A stretch of DNA of 64,000 nucleotides, taken from NCBI RefSeq assembly GCF_024343735.1, contig NZ_RJUE01000058.1, forward strand, positions 62,001 through 126,000, given 5' to 3'. The position numbers were made by a program, and so were the translations under genes. The notes under the pieces are model-generated. The model did not search any database, was not told the origin of the DNA, and saw only the letters and a program-made list of their open reading frames with translations. This DNA comes from Lacihabitans sp. CCS-44. Its GTDB lineage: Bacteria > Bacteroidota > Bacteroidia > Cytophagales > Spirosomataceae. This document shows positions 33,935 through 42,339 of the stretch, in pieces. Within the stretch, counting starts at the first letter, position 1. Each line of letters opens with the position of its first letter.

Positions 33935-36900
33935 TTAGTTCTCTGCTGCTTTGAACTCTTCAAAACTTCTAACTTTCAATTCGGATATTTTGGCTTTTAC
34001 CATTGCTGGAGCAATTTTATCTAGGCTTGTTTTGAAACCATCCATTTGGCTTTTTGCATCACTGAGTTTATCTTCCAATACTTTCATGCTAGACAACTGT
34101 GCGTTGGTAGGGCGACCTGTGTAGCTCAATACTTCGCCGTATAATCCAGAGATTTTTTCTCTTAACTGTGGCTCAGCTGCTCCTACGTAATTGTCGCCTT
34201 TCAAAACCACCAAAGTTTCTTTTAGACCTTGCATTTTGTTGGCAATATCTGCTACAGGAAACTGCTTCTTCAATTTTGGAGAGCTTAATTTGGCTGAAAT
34301 AGAATCAATTTTGATTTTGTAATTGTCTATTTGGTCTACCACATACCCCAGTTCTTCGCTCATATTGAAGAGCTTCATGGCTGTTTCAAACTGTACTTTT
34401 CGGTCGTCAGCCGTATGAATCGATTTTGGATTTGTAATCAAATTTAGGCTGCTTTCGTAGGTCTTAGCCCCTTTGGTTATCTTCACTTTATAAGTTCCTG
34501 GCAAAACTGTGGGGCCTTGAAAACCTCCGAACACCAAGGTTTTACCTTTTGCAACTTTAGGCGGTTTTAGGCTATAGTTCCAATCTACGTAGTTGATTCC
34601 TTTAGATTTGCCGGGTGAAAGGTCAGCTATTTTCTTATCGTTTTGGTCGAAAATCTCCAAAGACATCTTGCCAAAAGTATGTCGGCTTTTTAAGAAATAT
34701 ACAATCTGAGCCATCGAACTTGGGTTCTCACCTACAAATTCTCCCATACGTGCATAGCCTCCAAATGCACCAGACTCGGCCATTTTGGTTGGTTTGGTAG
34801 TAAAGAAGTGCAAATCTTTCCCAATGATTTCTTTTGTGAGCTGACGCAAGGGCGAGATGTCATCTACTATGATTACTCCACGACCATGAGTAGCCATTAT
34901 CAAAGCATCTTCGGTAGGGTGGAGGGCAATCCAATGCACTGCCACTGGAGGCATGTTGTTTTTAAACTGCGACCAGTTTTGACCACCATCGATGGTTACA
35001 TACAAACCTCCTTCCGTTCCTAAAAACAGTAAGTTGGGGTTTTTATAATCTTCCTTTATATTTCTTACAAAAGATTTTAAATCTGGAGATACAATTGATT
35101 TCCAGGATTTTCCAGCATCTGTGGTTTTGTATACATAAGGTTTGAAATCGCCACTGGTGTAACCCGTAAATACCGCATAGGCAGTGTTTTTGTCAAAACT
35201 ACTTGGCTCTATAAAATATGCCCAAGTGTTTTTTGGAAGATTCGGGATATTGGCCGTTACATTTGTCCAAGTTGTACCGCCGTCTTGTGTTAGTTGCACA
35301 TTGCCGTCATCGGTTCCTACCCAGATGATATTTTGGTCTAAAGGTGACTCGTTAATAGCAAAAATTGTACAGTGGTTTTCAGCACCCGAATTGTCCATGC
35401 TCAAACCACCTGAGTTTTCTTGTTGCTGCTTAGCGGGGTCGTTTGTACTCAAATCTGGAGATATTTTCACCCAAGTTTCACCTCTATCTTCAGATTTGTG
35501 TAGAAATTGACTTCCCACATATAATCTGTCTGCATTGTGTAGACTCGTTGTAATCGGCGTATTCCAGTTAAATCTAAACTTTGGGTCGTTGGCTTCTGGA
35601 AAAGGTTTGATGGTTTTTGCTGATTTTTTTTCGAGATTTATTCTCCAAATATTTTCGGCTCCTTGCATTTCAGAATATACAGTGTTAGGGTCTTTTGGAT
35701 GTGGGAAAGTTCGGAATCCATCTCCTGCACCTACCGAAATCCAGTCGCGATTTTCTATACCACCCGGTTTTGATGATGGTCCTATCCATGAGCCGTTGTC
35801 TTGCAGGCCACCATAAACTTTATAAGGTGTTTGGTTATCAATTGCTACTTGATAAAACTGCGAAATAGGAAGTCCTTTCGACATATCCCATACAGATCCA
35901 CCATCATAAGAACGATAAAACCCACCGTCATCACACAAATACATACGGTTGGAGTCGTGTAAGTCAAACCAAAAATCATGTACGTCAGCATGAATTCCGC
36001 CACCGATGTCTTTGAAAGTTTTTCCGCCATCTCTACTTAAAGAGCCATTCAAGCCAGCTTTGAGTACGATATCTGGATTTTTAGGGTCAACCACAATTCT
36101 GGAAAAATAGAATGGGCGAACCACCAAACCAAAATCTCCATTGGTTTTCTTCCAGCTTGCACCAGCATCGTCAGATCTATAAAGGCCTTTGTCTGTGTCT
36201 TTTTCAGACTCTAGGACAGAATACAGAATGTTTGAATTTGAAGGTGCCGCTGCTATTGCAATCCTACCCAATTTTCCAGCAGGGAAACCGTTGTGGATTT
36301 TGTTCCAAGTTTTGCCGCCGTCATTTGTTTTATACAATGCACTGTTTTCTCCACCAGAACTAAACGAGTAGGCCGTTCTGCGAAATTCCCAGAAGGAAGC
36401 ATACATAATACTTGGATTTTTAGGGTCCATTACCAAGTCAGAGCAGCCTGTGGTGGGGTTCAGATAAAATATTTTTTCCCAAGTTTTGCCTCCATCGGTG
36501 GTTTTGTAAACGCCACGGTCTTGGCTGTCGCTCCACAAAGCACCCAAAACACCCACAAAAACCTCGTTAGTATTGTTCGGATTTACTTTAATTGAGCTTA
36601 TTCTTTCTGAATTTGGAAGTCCCATGTTGGTCCAGTTTTGACCACCGTCGGTAGTTTTGTAAATGCCATCACCGATTGTTACGGAGTTACGTGTCCATAT
36701 TTCGCCTGTACCCACCCATACTACTTGGTCGGGATTTTTAGGATCAACAGTTACTGCTCCAATAGATTGCGTGTGTTTTTCGAAGATAGGATTAAAGGTA
36801 ACTCCGCCATCTCCAGTTTTCCAAACTCCTCCACCTGCTGCACCTACATACAATACTTTGTTATTGGTTGGGTGACCTTCAATATCAGTAATACGGCCAC

Positions 36901-37033
36901 TCATCAATGCTGGGCCAATGTGTCTGGCCCGCATAGAACCGAATATTTCGTCGCCTTTTATAGGCAAAGCTTCTTGGGCTAAAACCCCCATATTTAAGCC
37001 CAAAAATGAACTTAATAATATAATTTTTTTCAT
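33935..37033 (-). CDS. Secreted sortilin/VPS10-type BNR-repeat protein
   Basis: A 1032-residue protein with a signal peptide ending 'GVLAQ'. The mature part starts with 'SMRARHIGPALMSGRITDIEGHP', close to the paralogue at 275-3544 ('FRSVGPSFMSGRIIDLAHNP'). Repeated Asp boxes (KTGDGGVTF, KTTDGGQNW, KTTDGGKTW, KTNDGGKTW, RSDDAGASW, HKSEDRGETW) predict two beta-propellers. The C-terminal ~250 residues are box-free, ending in a helical, Lys-rich tail. No catalytic residues are recognisable. It is preceded on the same strand by a LolA-like gene but separated from it by a terminator. Confidence 0.85.
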   Translation of the reverse strand: MKKIILLSSFLGLNMGVLAQEALPIKGDEIFGSMRARHIGPALMSGRITDIEGHPTNNKVLYVGAAGGGVWKTGDGGVTFNPIFEKHTQSIGAVTVDPKNPDQVVWVGTGEIWTRNSVTIGDGIYKTTDGGQNWTNMGLPNSERISSIKVNPNNTNEVFVGVLGALWSDSQDRGVYKTTDGGKTWEKIFYLNPTTGCSDLVMDPKNPSIMYASFWEFRRTAYSFSSGGENSALYKTNDGGKTWNKIHNGFPAGKLGRIAIAAAPSNSNILYSVLESEKDTDKGLYRSDDAGASWKKTNGDFGLVVRPFYFSRIVVDPKNPDIVLKAGLNGSLSRDGGKTFKDIGGGIHADVHDFWFDLHDSNRMYLCDDGGFYRSYDGGSVWDMSKGLPISQFYQVAIDNQTPYKVYGGLQDNGSWIGPSSKPGGIENRDWISVGAGDGFRTFPHPKDPNTVYSEMQGAENIWRINLEKKSAKTIKPFPEANDPKFRFNWNTPITTSLHNADRLYVGSQFLHKSEDRGETWVKISPDLSTNDPAKQQQENSGGLSMDNSGAENHCTIFAINESPLDQNIIWVGTDDGNVQLTQDGGTTWTNVTANIPNLPKNTWAYFIEPSSFDKNTAYAVFTGYTSGDFKPYVYKTTDAGKSWKSIVSPDLKSFVRNIKEDYKNPNLLFLGTEGGLYVTIDGGQNWSQFKNNMPPVAVHWIALHPTEDALIMATHGRGVIIVDDISPLRQLTKEIIGKDLHFFTTKPTKMAESGAFGGYARMGEFVGENPSSMAQIVYFLKSRHTFGKMSLEIFDQNDKKIADLSPGKSKGINYVDWNYSLKPPKVAKGKTLVFGGFQGPTVLPGTYKVKITKGAKTYESSLNLITNPKSIHTADDRKVQFETAMKLFNMSEELGYVVDQIDNYKIKIDSISAKLSSPKLKKQFPVADIANKMQGLKETLVVLKGDNYVGAAEPQLREKISGLYGEVLSYTGRPTNAQLSSMKVLEDKLSDAKSQMDGFKTSLDKIAPAMVKAKISELKVRSFEEFKAAEN

Positions 37034-37051
37034 AGTAAAATATATAAAAAA

Positions 37052-37079
37052 AGCCTCATTTAAGGTTTTAAATGAGGCT
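37052..37079 (-). terminator. Terminator between the LolA-like and BNR genes
   Basis: Perfect 12-bp stem AGCCTCATTTAA (37052-37063) / TTAAATGAGGCT (37068-37079), loop GGTT, followed on the minus strand by TTTTTTT. It lies 16 bp past the stop of the gene at 37096-37845. Confidence 0.82.
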
Positions 37080-37095
37080 AAGTTTGTAATAAAAA

Positions 37096-37845
37096 TTAAT
37101 CTATTGGAAACGCAAACTCTTTGTTATCGATAGGTACGTTCATTTCAAGTTTTTCCATTGCCATAGTAAAAGCTACTTGGCCATTTATTTTTTGGCTCAC
37201 TGTAAATGGAAAAAATAGGCCATTAACTTCTTGATAGTCACTCATCAATGTCTCTACTGCTACGTCCTTCATTTGGCCTTTTTTGCCCACACTACGGTTC
37301 ATTATAAGTACACCGTTTTCTTTGTCGAAGAAATAATAACTGAAGTCTTCCTCTTCTTTACCATCCACTTTGACTGGCTTTTTAGTCAGTTTTATTTTGT
37401 AGCAATCCGTGCCTTCTACTTTTTCTTCACCATCTAAAGCCACACTGTAACCTTTAGTTTTATAGTCGAGAAATGGATCAGGAAAATCTAAAGATTTTGC
37501 AGCGTTTTCGCTGTCTTCGGCTTCACCTTTTTCGGCTTTCATAGTCATAAAACTTGTTTTCCACATTTCTTTGCCATCAAATGCCGAAATAGTAATGTCT
37601 TTACCTTGGAAATTGATGGTTTGCTTCATCAAATTTGGAGCTTTTTGAAGGCTAGTTATTGGAAATTCCATGCCACCTTGTTTGCCTTTTGCTGTCATTT
37701 TTACTGATTTCACTTCAGCCCATTTGGCTTTACCACCAGTAACCTCAAAATACTTGTTGATGATGTCATCGGCAGTTTGTGCCTGTGCGAATGTAGCTGC
37801 GAAAGTTAAAGCTGACGCAAATAAAAGTTTGATTGTTTTTTTCAT
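37096..37845 (-). CDS. LolA-like periplasmic protein
   Basis: A 249-residue protein with a signal peptide ending 'ATFAQA'. 'TADDIINKYFEVTGGKAKWAEVKSVKMTAKGKQGGMEFPI' and later 'KIKLTKKPV...YYFFDKENGVLIMNRSV' are typical of the outer-membrane lipoprotein-sorting-protein-like (LolA/LolB fold) proteins of Bacteroidota. The true carrier LolA is usually elsewhere, so its cargo is uncertain. It has its own terminator downstream. Confidence 0.75.
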   Translation of the reverse strand: MKKTIKLLFASALTFAATFAQAQTADDIINKYFEVTGGKAKWAEVKSVKMTAKGKQGGMEFPITSLQKAPNLMKQTINFQGKDITISAFDGKEMWKTSFMTMKAEKGEAEDSENAAKSLDFPDPFLDYKTKGYSVALDGEEKVEGTDCYKIKLTKKPVKVDGKEEEDFSYYFFDKENGVLIMNRSVGKKGQMKDVAVETLMSDYQEVNGLFFPFTVSQKINGQVAFTMAMEKLEMNVPIDNKEFAFPID

Positions 37846-38007
37846 TTATATAGAGATTAATTGATTGGGTAAAAGTAGAGAAAGAGATTTTATTTCAAAC
37901 CATAAAAGTGTATGAATGGTTTTATTTTAATGATAATGGGACTTATTAAAATTTAAGAACATTAGGGCGATTTTTCTAAATCGAAAAGGAGAAGTTGTAT
38001 TATTGAA

Positions 38008-38574
38008 TTATACTACAGCTATCATATGCCATATTAATTCAAAAGTTTCGTTTATTACCTCATTTCTTTTATTCTCAGAAAGTTCGTTTGAGAGCAAATA
38101 TTGGTTAATGCTGAAAGTGTGGCCACTTATGAGGGTAAAGATTATTTCTAAATTCATATTTTTCAAAACGCCCTCATCAATAGCATTTTGTAAAAGTCCT
38201 TTCAAAGGTTTTACATATTTTTGAACCTCCTCTTCTGCAATTTTTTTAAGATATGGAGAAGAATTAAACTGCTCCATAAACTTAAATTCGGATTTGTGTT
38301 CGGTAGCCCAATTGAGCGTAGCTATATAGTATTTTTTTAAAATTTCTTTGAATGAATTCTCCAGAGAAATACTCTCTGTGATTTCACAGCCTAACTTGCC
38401 TTTAATGTCTAGATAGAGAGCTACAACCAAATCATCTTTGGTAGGGAAAAAATAGAATAAAGTACCGCTCGAAATTCCAGCTTCTTTGGCGATTTTACTG
38501 GTGGGCGTGTTATGGAATCCAAATTCCACAAAAAGCCGTAGGGCGGCCTCCAACACGCTCGTTTTTTTATCCAT
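38008..38574 (-). CDS. TetR/AcrR family regulator
   Basis: A 188-residue protein. The N-terminal HTH ('VLEAALRLFVEFGFHNTPTSKIAKEAGISSGTLFYFFPTKDDLVVALY') is a textbook TetR DNA-binding domain; a helical ligand domain follows. It overlaps the end of the MBL-fold gene by 8 bp, so the two form one transcript. The palindrome at 39692-39709 before the operon is its probable operator. Confidence 0.92.
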   Translation of the reverse strand: MDKKTSVLEAALRLFVEFGFHNTPTSKIAKEAGISSGTLFYFFPTKDDLVVALYLDIKGKLGCEITESISLENSFKEILKKYYIATLNWATEHKSEFKFMEQFNSSPYLKKIAEEEVQKYVKPLKGLLQNAIDEGVLKNMNLEIIFTLISGHTFSINQYLLSNELSENKRNEVINETFELIWHMIAVV

Positions 38575-39688
38575 GATAGTTTATTTTTACACTTTTCCAC
38601 CATTCAGTAAACTTTTGATTGAGGTCATTTAAATTCACTTTTTCGCCTATCATTGGCGTAATGATGTTTAGATTTTCGGCTTTGTTGTTTTCTATAATTT
38701 TGTTTAATGGCTCATCCCAACGATGATTGGCCAGTGCAAACTTAGACGAATGTACTGGAAACAGACGCTTGGCTTTTAAGTCCTTTGCCGCTTGGAGTAT
38801 TTCGTGAGGCATCAGGTGTATGTGTTTCCAGCTTTTGTTGTATTGTCCGTTTTCAAGAATTGCCAAATCAAATGGTCCGAATTTCTCTCCAATTTCAGCA
38901 AAATGTTTATCATATCCACTGTCTCCGCCCAAAAACAAGTTTTGACTCGGTGTTTTTAGTGCAAAAGATGTCCACAAAGCTTGGTTTCTCTTTATCATTC
39001 TTCCTGAAAAATGACGTGCTGGTGTGGTATTTACCAAAAAACCGCCACCAAGATCTATGGTTTCATTCCAGTCTTTTTCTATAATGATTTTGGGATCATA
39101 TCCCCAGTATTCGAGGTGTTCGCCAGTGCCTAAGCCCGTTATCACGGCCTTAACTTTTGACTTTAACTTTACGATTGTTTTGTAATCAAGGTGGTCGTAG
39201 TGGTCGTGCGAAATAAACAAATAATCGATTTCTGGGAAATCATCTACCGAATATCTGTCTGTGCCTTCAAATGCTTTGGTGGTAAAAGACAGAGGCGAGG
39301 CATTACCACTCAAGACTGGGTCCATGAGTATTTTTTTTCCGTCGATTTGTATAAAATATGACGAATGCCCAAACCATATCAAGACGTTTTCTTTTAGGTC
39401 TAAGTGCAATAAATCGGTTTTGTGGGACGGAATCTTGGTTTCAGGTTTTTGACCTTTTTTGTCTCCCAAAGCAAATTCTTTCATTACAGTATAATACGTT
39501 GCACCTTCTGTTAAATCAGGCGTAAAGCTCTGATTTTGAAAGGCTCCATCTCTGTAATTGGGTGATTTTTTTATACGTTTTAATCTTGCTCCAGATGGCA
39601 TTCTTCCAAAAATGGCCATTCTAAAAAAGGCATTTAAGCTCATTACTGCTCCTATAATAAATATTAAAATTACTGTTCTTCTTTTCAT
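38567..39688 (-). CDS. MBL-fold metallo-hydrolase (NAPE-PLD/UlaG-like)
   Basis: A 373-residue protein with one N-terminal hydrophobic anchor. Metal-binding 'SHDHYDHLDYKT' gives the H-x-H-x-D-H core, with other ligands in 'TPARHFSGRM' and 'GGDSGYDKHF' and a late His in 'LFPVHSSKFAL'. 'LIWFGHSSYFIQIDGKKILMDPVLSG' matches the UlaG/NAPE-phospholipase D branch. It may act on a phosphodiester or lipid. It is the first gene of an operon with TetR, so probably inducible by that regulator's ligand. Confidence 0.85.
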   Translation of the reverse strand: MKRRTVILIFIIGAVMSLNAFFRMAIFGRMPSGARLKRIKKSPNYRDGAFQNQSFTPDLTEGATYYTVMKEFALGDKKGQKPETKIPSHKTDLLHLDLKENVLIWFGHSSYFIQIDGKKILMDPVLSGNASPLSFTTKAFEGTDRYSVDDFPEIDYLFISHDHYDHLDYKTIVKLKSKVKAVITGLGTGEHLEYWGYDPKIIIEKDWNETIDLGGGFLVNTTPARHFSGRMIKRNQALWTSFALKTPSQNLFLGGDSGYDKHFAEIGEKFGPFDLAILENGQYNKSWKHIHLMPHEILQAAKDLKAKRLFPVHSSKFALANHRWDEPLNKIIENNKAENLNIITPMIGEKVNLNDLNQKFTEWWKSVKINYHG

Positions 39689-39691
39689 ATA

Positions 39692-39709
39692 ACTGACTAA
39701 TCAGTCAGT
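39692..39709. promoter_or_regulatory. TetR operator palindrome
   Basis: ACTGACT (39692-39698), AATC, AGTCAGT (39703-39709): perfect 7-bp arms, only 4 bp before the ATG of the MBL gene at 39688. TGACTGA/TCAGTCA-like half sites are common TetR-family operators. Its position suggests autorepression. Confidence 0.75.
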
Positions 39710-39803
39710 AAAAGTAGGGAATTGCTAGGACACTTGCAGTTTTATTTTTTATGAATGGTTTTTTGATATGATAACTGGTATTTTGGATTAAAATATTTGA
39801 AAA

Positions 39804-40697
39804 TTAAGCTTGTTGAAGCTTTGCCAGAGCTCTTACTGGAAAAGTACCTACACCTTTGAACTTGGGTGGAATCGCACTAAACGTAAACCCATCTTGTGGC
39901 AGTAAATAGAGATTACAAAGATGTTCAACAATCAATATTTCGGCACCTAGAAGTGTCGAATGAACTGGGCGGGTGTTGGTTTGGGTGTTGTCTATATTGT
40001 GAGAGTCTATACCTACCAATTTTACTTGGCAATCTCTCAAATATTCGGCGGCTTCTTGTGTTAAATAAGGGTGATTTTCGTAATATTTTTCAGTATTCCA
40101 ATGGTTTGACCAATCGGTGTGAATTAATACTGCACGATTTCTTATTTCAAATCCTTCGAGGTGTTGTTTTGTTACGGCCAATGTTTCGCTAAATGAAACT
40201 GAAATTTTGATTCCTTCTAAATCAGTAAACGCCTCTAAACCCACTTCTGAGAGGTCTTTGCCGTCTGGGAATCTATGAAATGGACAGTCAAGATAGGTAC
40301 CTGTGTTGGTCACCATTTCTATTTTGCCAATCTGAAACTCTGTACCTTCTTCGTAAAACTTTTTGGAATCTTCTCTACTCAAATAATCGCAAACAATAGG
40401 AGCGGGAAGGCCTTTGTAAGTTACTAAACCATGTTCTATGGTATGACTGAGGTCTATTAACAATGAATTTGCTGTTTTTGTGCCAATAGGTTTTCTTTTG
40501 TGTGGCTCAGCAAAAACGATTTTATTCAGAATTTCAACCCAACCAACCATCAAAAGCCGCATATCTGCTACTAAATAATCTGCCAATTCTTTATCTGAAA
40601 TAGTATCTGTAGCAATATCTAGCCTAAAATCTTGCCCTTTCAGACTTCCTCCGTTGGTGAAATATATCTCAAAATTAAACTTTACTCTTTTGTCCAT
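39804..40697 (-). CDS. Cyclase family protein with N-terminal extension
   Basis: A 297-residue protein. Residues ~75-297 resemble the kynurenine formamidase/cyclase family: 'LIDLSHTIEHGLVTYKG', 'NTGTYLDCPFHRFPDG', 'VLIHTDWSNHW' and 'KLVGIDSHNID'. The metal motif H-x-G-T-H-x-D-x-P-x-H appears as N-T-G-T-Y-L-D-C-P-F-H, with Asn and Tyr replacing the first two His while Asp and the last His remain. The first ~70 residues ('FNFEIYFTNGGSLKGQDFRLDI...MRLLMVGWVEILNK') look like a separate small domain of unknown role. Activity and substrate are therefore uncertain. It is monocistronic. Confidence 0.75.
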   Translation of the reverse strand: MDKRVKFNFEIYFTNGGSLKGQDFRLDIATDTISDKELADYLVADMRLLMVGWVEILNKIVFAEPHKRKPIGTKTANSLLIDLSHTIEHGLVTYKGLPAPIVCDYLSREDSKKFYEEGTEFQIGKIEMVTNTGTYLDCPFHRFPDGKDLSEVGLEAFTDLEGIKISVSFSETLAVTKQHLEGFEIRNRAVLIHTDWSNHWNTEKYYENHPYLTQEAAEYLRDCQVKLVGIDSHNIDNTQTNTRPVHSTLLGAEILIVEHLCNLYLLPQDGFTFSAIPPKFKGVGTFPVRALAKLQQA

Positions 40698-40802
40698 ATT
40701 TATTTGTGAAATTAGGGATTAATCCAATTAGGTTAGAAAACTATTTTTGGCGAAACAAAAAGTGTATTTTACTTTAGGCATTTATGTCAACTCAGGAAGC
40801 AA

Positions 40803-40835
40803 AAACTGCGAGATTCTCGAAGAATCTCGCAGTTT
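40803..40835 (-). terminator. Long palindrome after dnaB
   Basis: AAACTGCGAGATTCT (40803-40817), CGA, AGAATCTCGCAGTTT (40821-40835): perfect 15-bp arms. The minus strand continues TTGCTTCC. It lies 38 bp past the dnaB stop and probably terminates the tamB-dnaB transcript; it could also be a dispersed repeat. Confidence 0.65.
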
Positions 40836-40872
40836 CTCGCAATTTTATTCAATATAAGACTTTCTAAATTCC

Positions 40873-42339
40873 TTACAAATCGTTGGCCTTGCTTCCCAAT
40901 ATTTTGGTGCCACTTATTTCCTCGTATTTGTCTTGTGACACCGTGAAGCCATCGAATTCTGTAAAACGGGTGTACTTGCCCACAAAGCGGAGGTTTACAC
41001 TGTCTACTGAGCCACTTCGGTTTTTGGCTATGATAACCTCGGCCATGCCCTTTGTGCTTTCACCAGTTTCGGTTTCTGTAATTTGGTAGTATTCAGGACG
41101 ATACAAAAACATTACGACATCGGCATCTTGCTCAATCGAGCCAGATTCTCTCAAGTCGGATAGCTGAGGACGTTTATCTCCTGCACGTGTTTCTACCGAT
41201 CGGCTTAGCTGAGAGAGTGCTATAACGGGTATGTTTAGTTCTTTGGCAATTGTTTTGAGCGATCGAGAAATTGCCGCAATCTCTTGTTCACGGTTCATAC
41301 CACCCTTGCCATTGCCAGCAGTCATAAGTTGCAGATAGTCAACTATTAGTAAGCGAATATTATGAAAAGCCTTAAGTCTTCTGGCTTTCGTACGCAGCTC
41401 TAGTACCGATAGGGCAGGAGTGTCGTCAATGTAAATAGGTGCGGTGGCCAAATTGTTAAGTCGAGAGTGCAAAGCATGCCAGTCTTCCGTTTCCAAATCC
41501 CCTTTTCTAAGTTTTTGTGAGTCTATTTCAGCTTCAGCAGATATCAATCGGAGCATTACTTGCTGGCTGCTCATTTCAAGTGAAAACAAAGCCACGGGCA
41601 ATTTAAAATCTATGGCGGCGTTTCGGAGTGCTGATACCACAAATGCCGTTTTACCCATACCAGGCCTCGCCGCAATGATGATAAGTTCGGTATTGTGCCA
41701 CCCGCCTGTTACTCTGTCTAATGAAGGAAAACCAGATGGAACACTGGCAGATCCACCATCCTGTTCGGCTTTATTTTTGAGCTCTTGGATGGTTTTCTGA
41801 ACCACCATCTGAAGGTCGGGTATGTTTTTGTTGAGGTTTCCTTCTTGTATTTCTCTTAGATTTTGTTCGGTACTATCGAGCAAATTAAACACGTCGGTGG
41901 TGTCTTCATAGGCTTTTGTCACTACATCACCCATTATTTTTACTATGTTGCGTCTGATGGCATATTGTACAATTATGCGAGCATCGTGCTCAATGTGGCT
42001 AGAAATTGACTTGGCACTGATACGAGCCAAATATGCCGCTCCGCCAATAAATTCCAGCTCCCCAGAAAGCCGAAGTTGATTCGTTACAGTTAGCAAATCC
42101 ACAGGCTCAGATTTTCCAAAAAGCAACAAAATAGCTTGGTAGATGGCTTCGTGTTTTTCTGAAATAAAGCTGTCGGGTTTAAGGACATCTATCACTGTAG
42201 TGAGGGCATCTTTTTCTTTTATGACTCCACCCAGCACAGCAGCTTCTAATTCAATTATGTGCGAAGACTGCTGAAAATCAAAGATTTGCTCAGGGTTTCG
42301 TTTTGGTTTTTCAGGAAATCTTCTTCTTTGTTGTTTCAT
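40873..42339 (-). CDS. dnaB: Replicative DNA helicase DnaB
   Basis: A 488-residue hexameric helicase that unwinds DNA at the replication fork. The N-terminal primase-interacting domain ('ELEAAVLGGVIKEKDALTTVIDVLKPDSF') is followed by the RecA-like ATPase: Walker A 'AARPGMGKTAFV', Walker B-like 'LLIVDYLQLM' and the 'QLSRSVETR' motif. The length is usual and no intein is seen. Its ATG overlaps the tamB stop in ATGA, so the two are translationally coupled. Its loading partner DnaG is encoded at 58229-60154. Confidence 0.96.
   Translation of the reverse strand: MKQQRRRFPEKPKRNPEQIFDFQQSSHIIELEAAVLGGVIKEKDALTTVIDVLKPDSFISEKHEAIYQAILLLFGKSEPVDLLTVTNQLRLSGELEFIGGAAYLARISAKSISSHIEHDARIIVQYAIRRNIVKIMGDVVTKAYEDTTDVFNLLDSTEQNLREIQEGNLNKNIPDLQMVVQKTIQELKNKAEQDGGSASVPSGFPSLDRVTGGWHNTELIIIAARPGMGKTAFVVSALRNAAIDFKLPVALFSLEMSSQQVMLRLISAEAEIDSQKLRKGDLETEDWHALHSRLNNLATAPIYIDDTPALSVLELRTKARRLKAFHNIRLLIVDYLQLMTAGNGKGGMNREQEIAAISRSLKTIAKELNIPVIALSQLSRSVETRAGDKRPQLSDLRESGSIEQDADVVMFLYRPEYYQITETETGESTKGMAEVIIAKNRSGSVDSVNLRFVGKYTRFTEFDGFTVSQDKYEEISGTKILGSKANDL

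Noticed and set aside
39804-40697. Assignment as kynurenine formamidase (kynB)
   Set aside because: Two metal-site histidines are changed and no tryptophan catabolism genes adjoin it.
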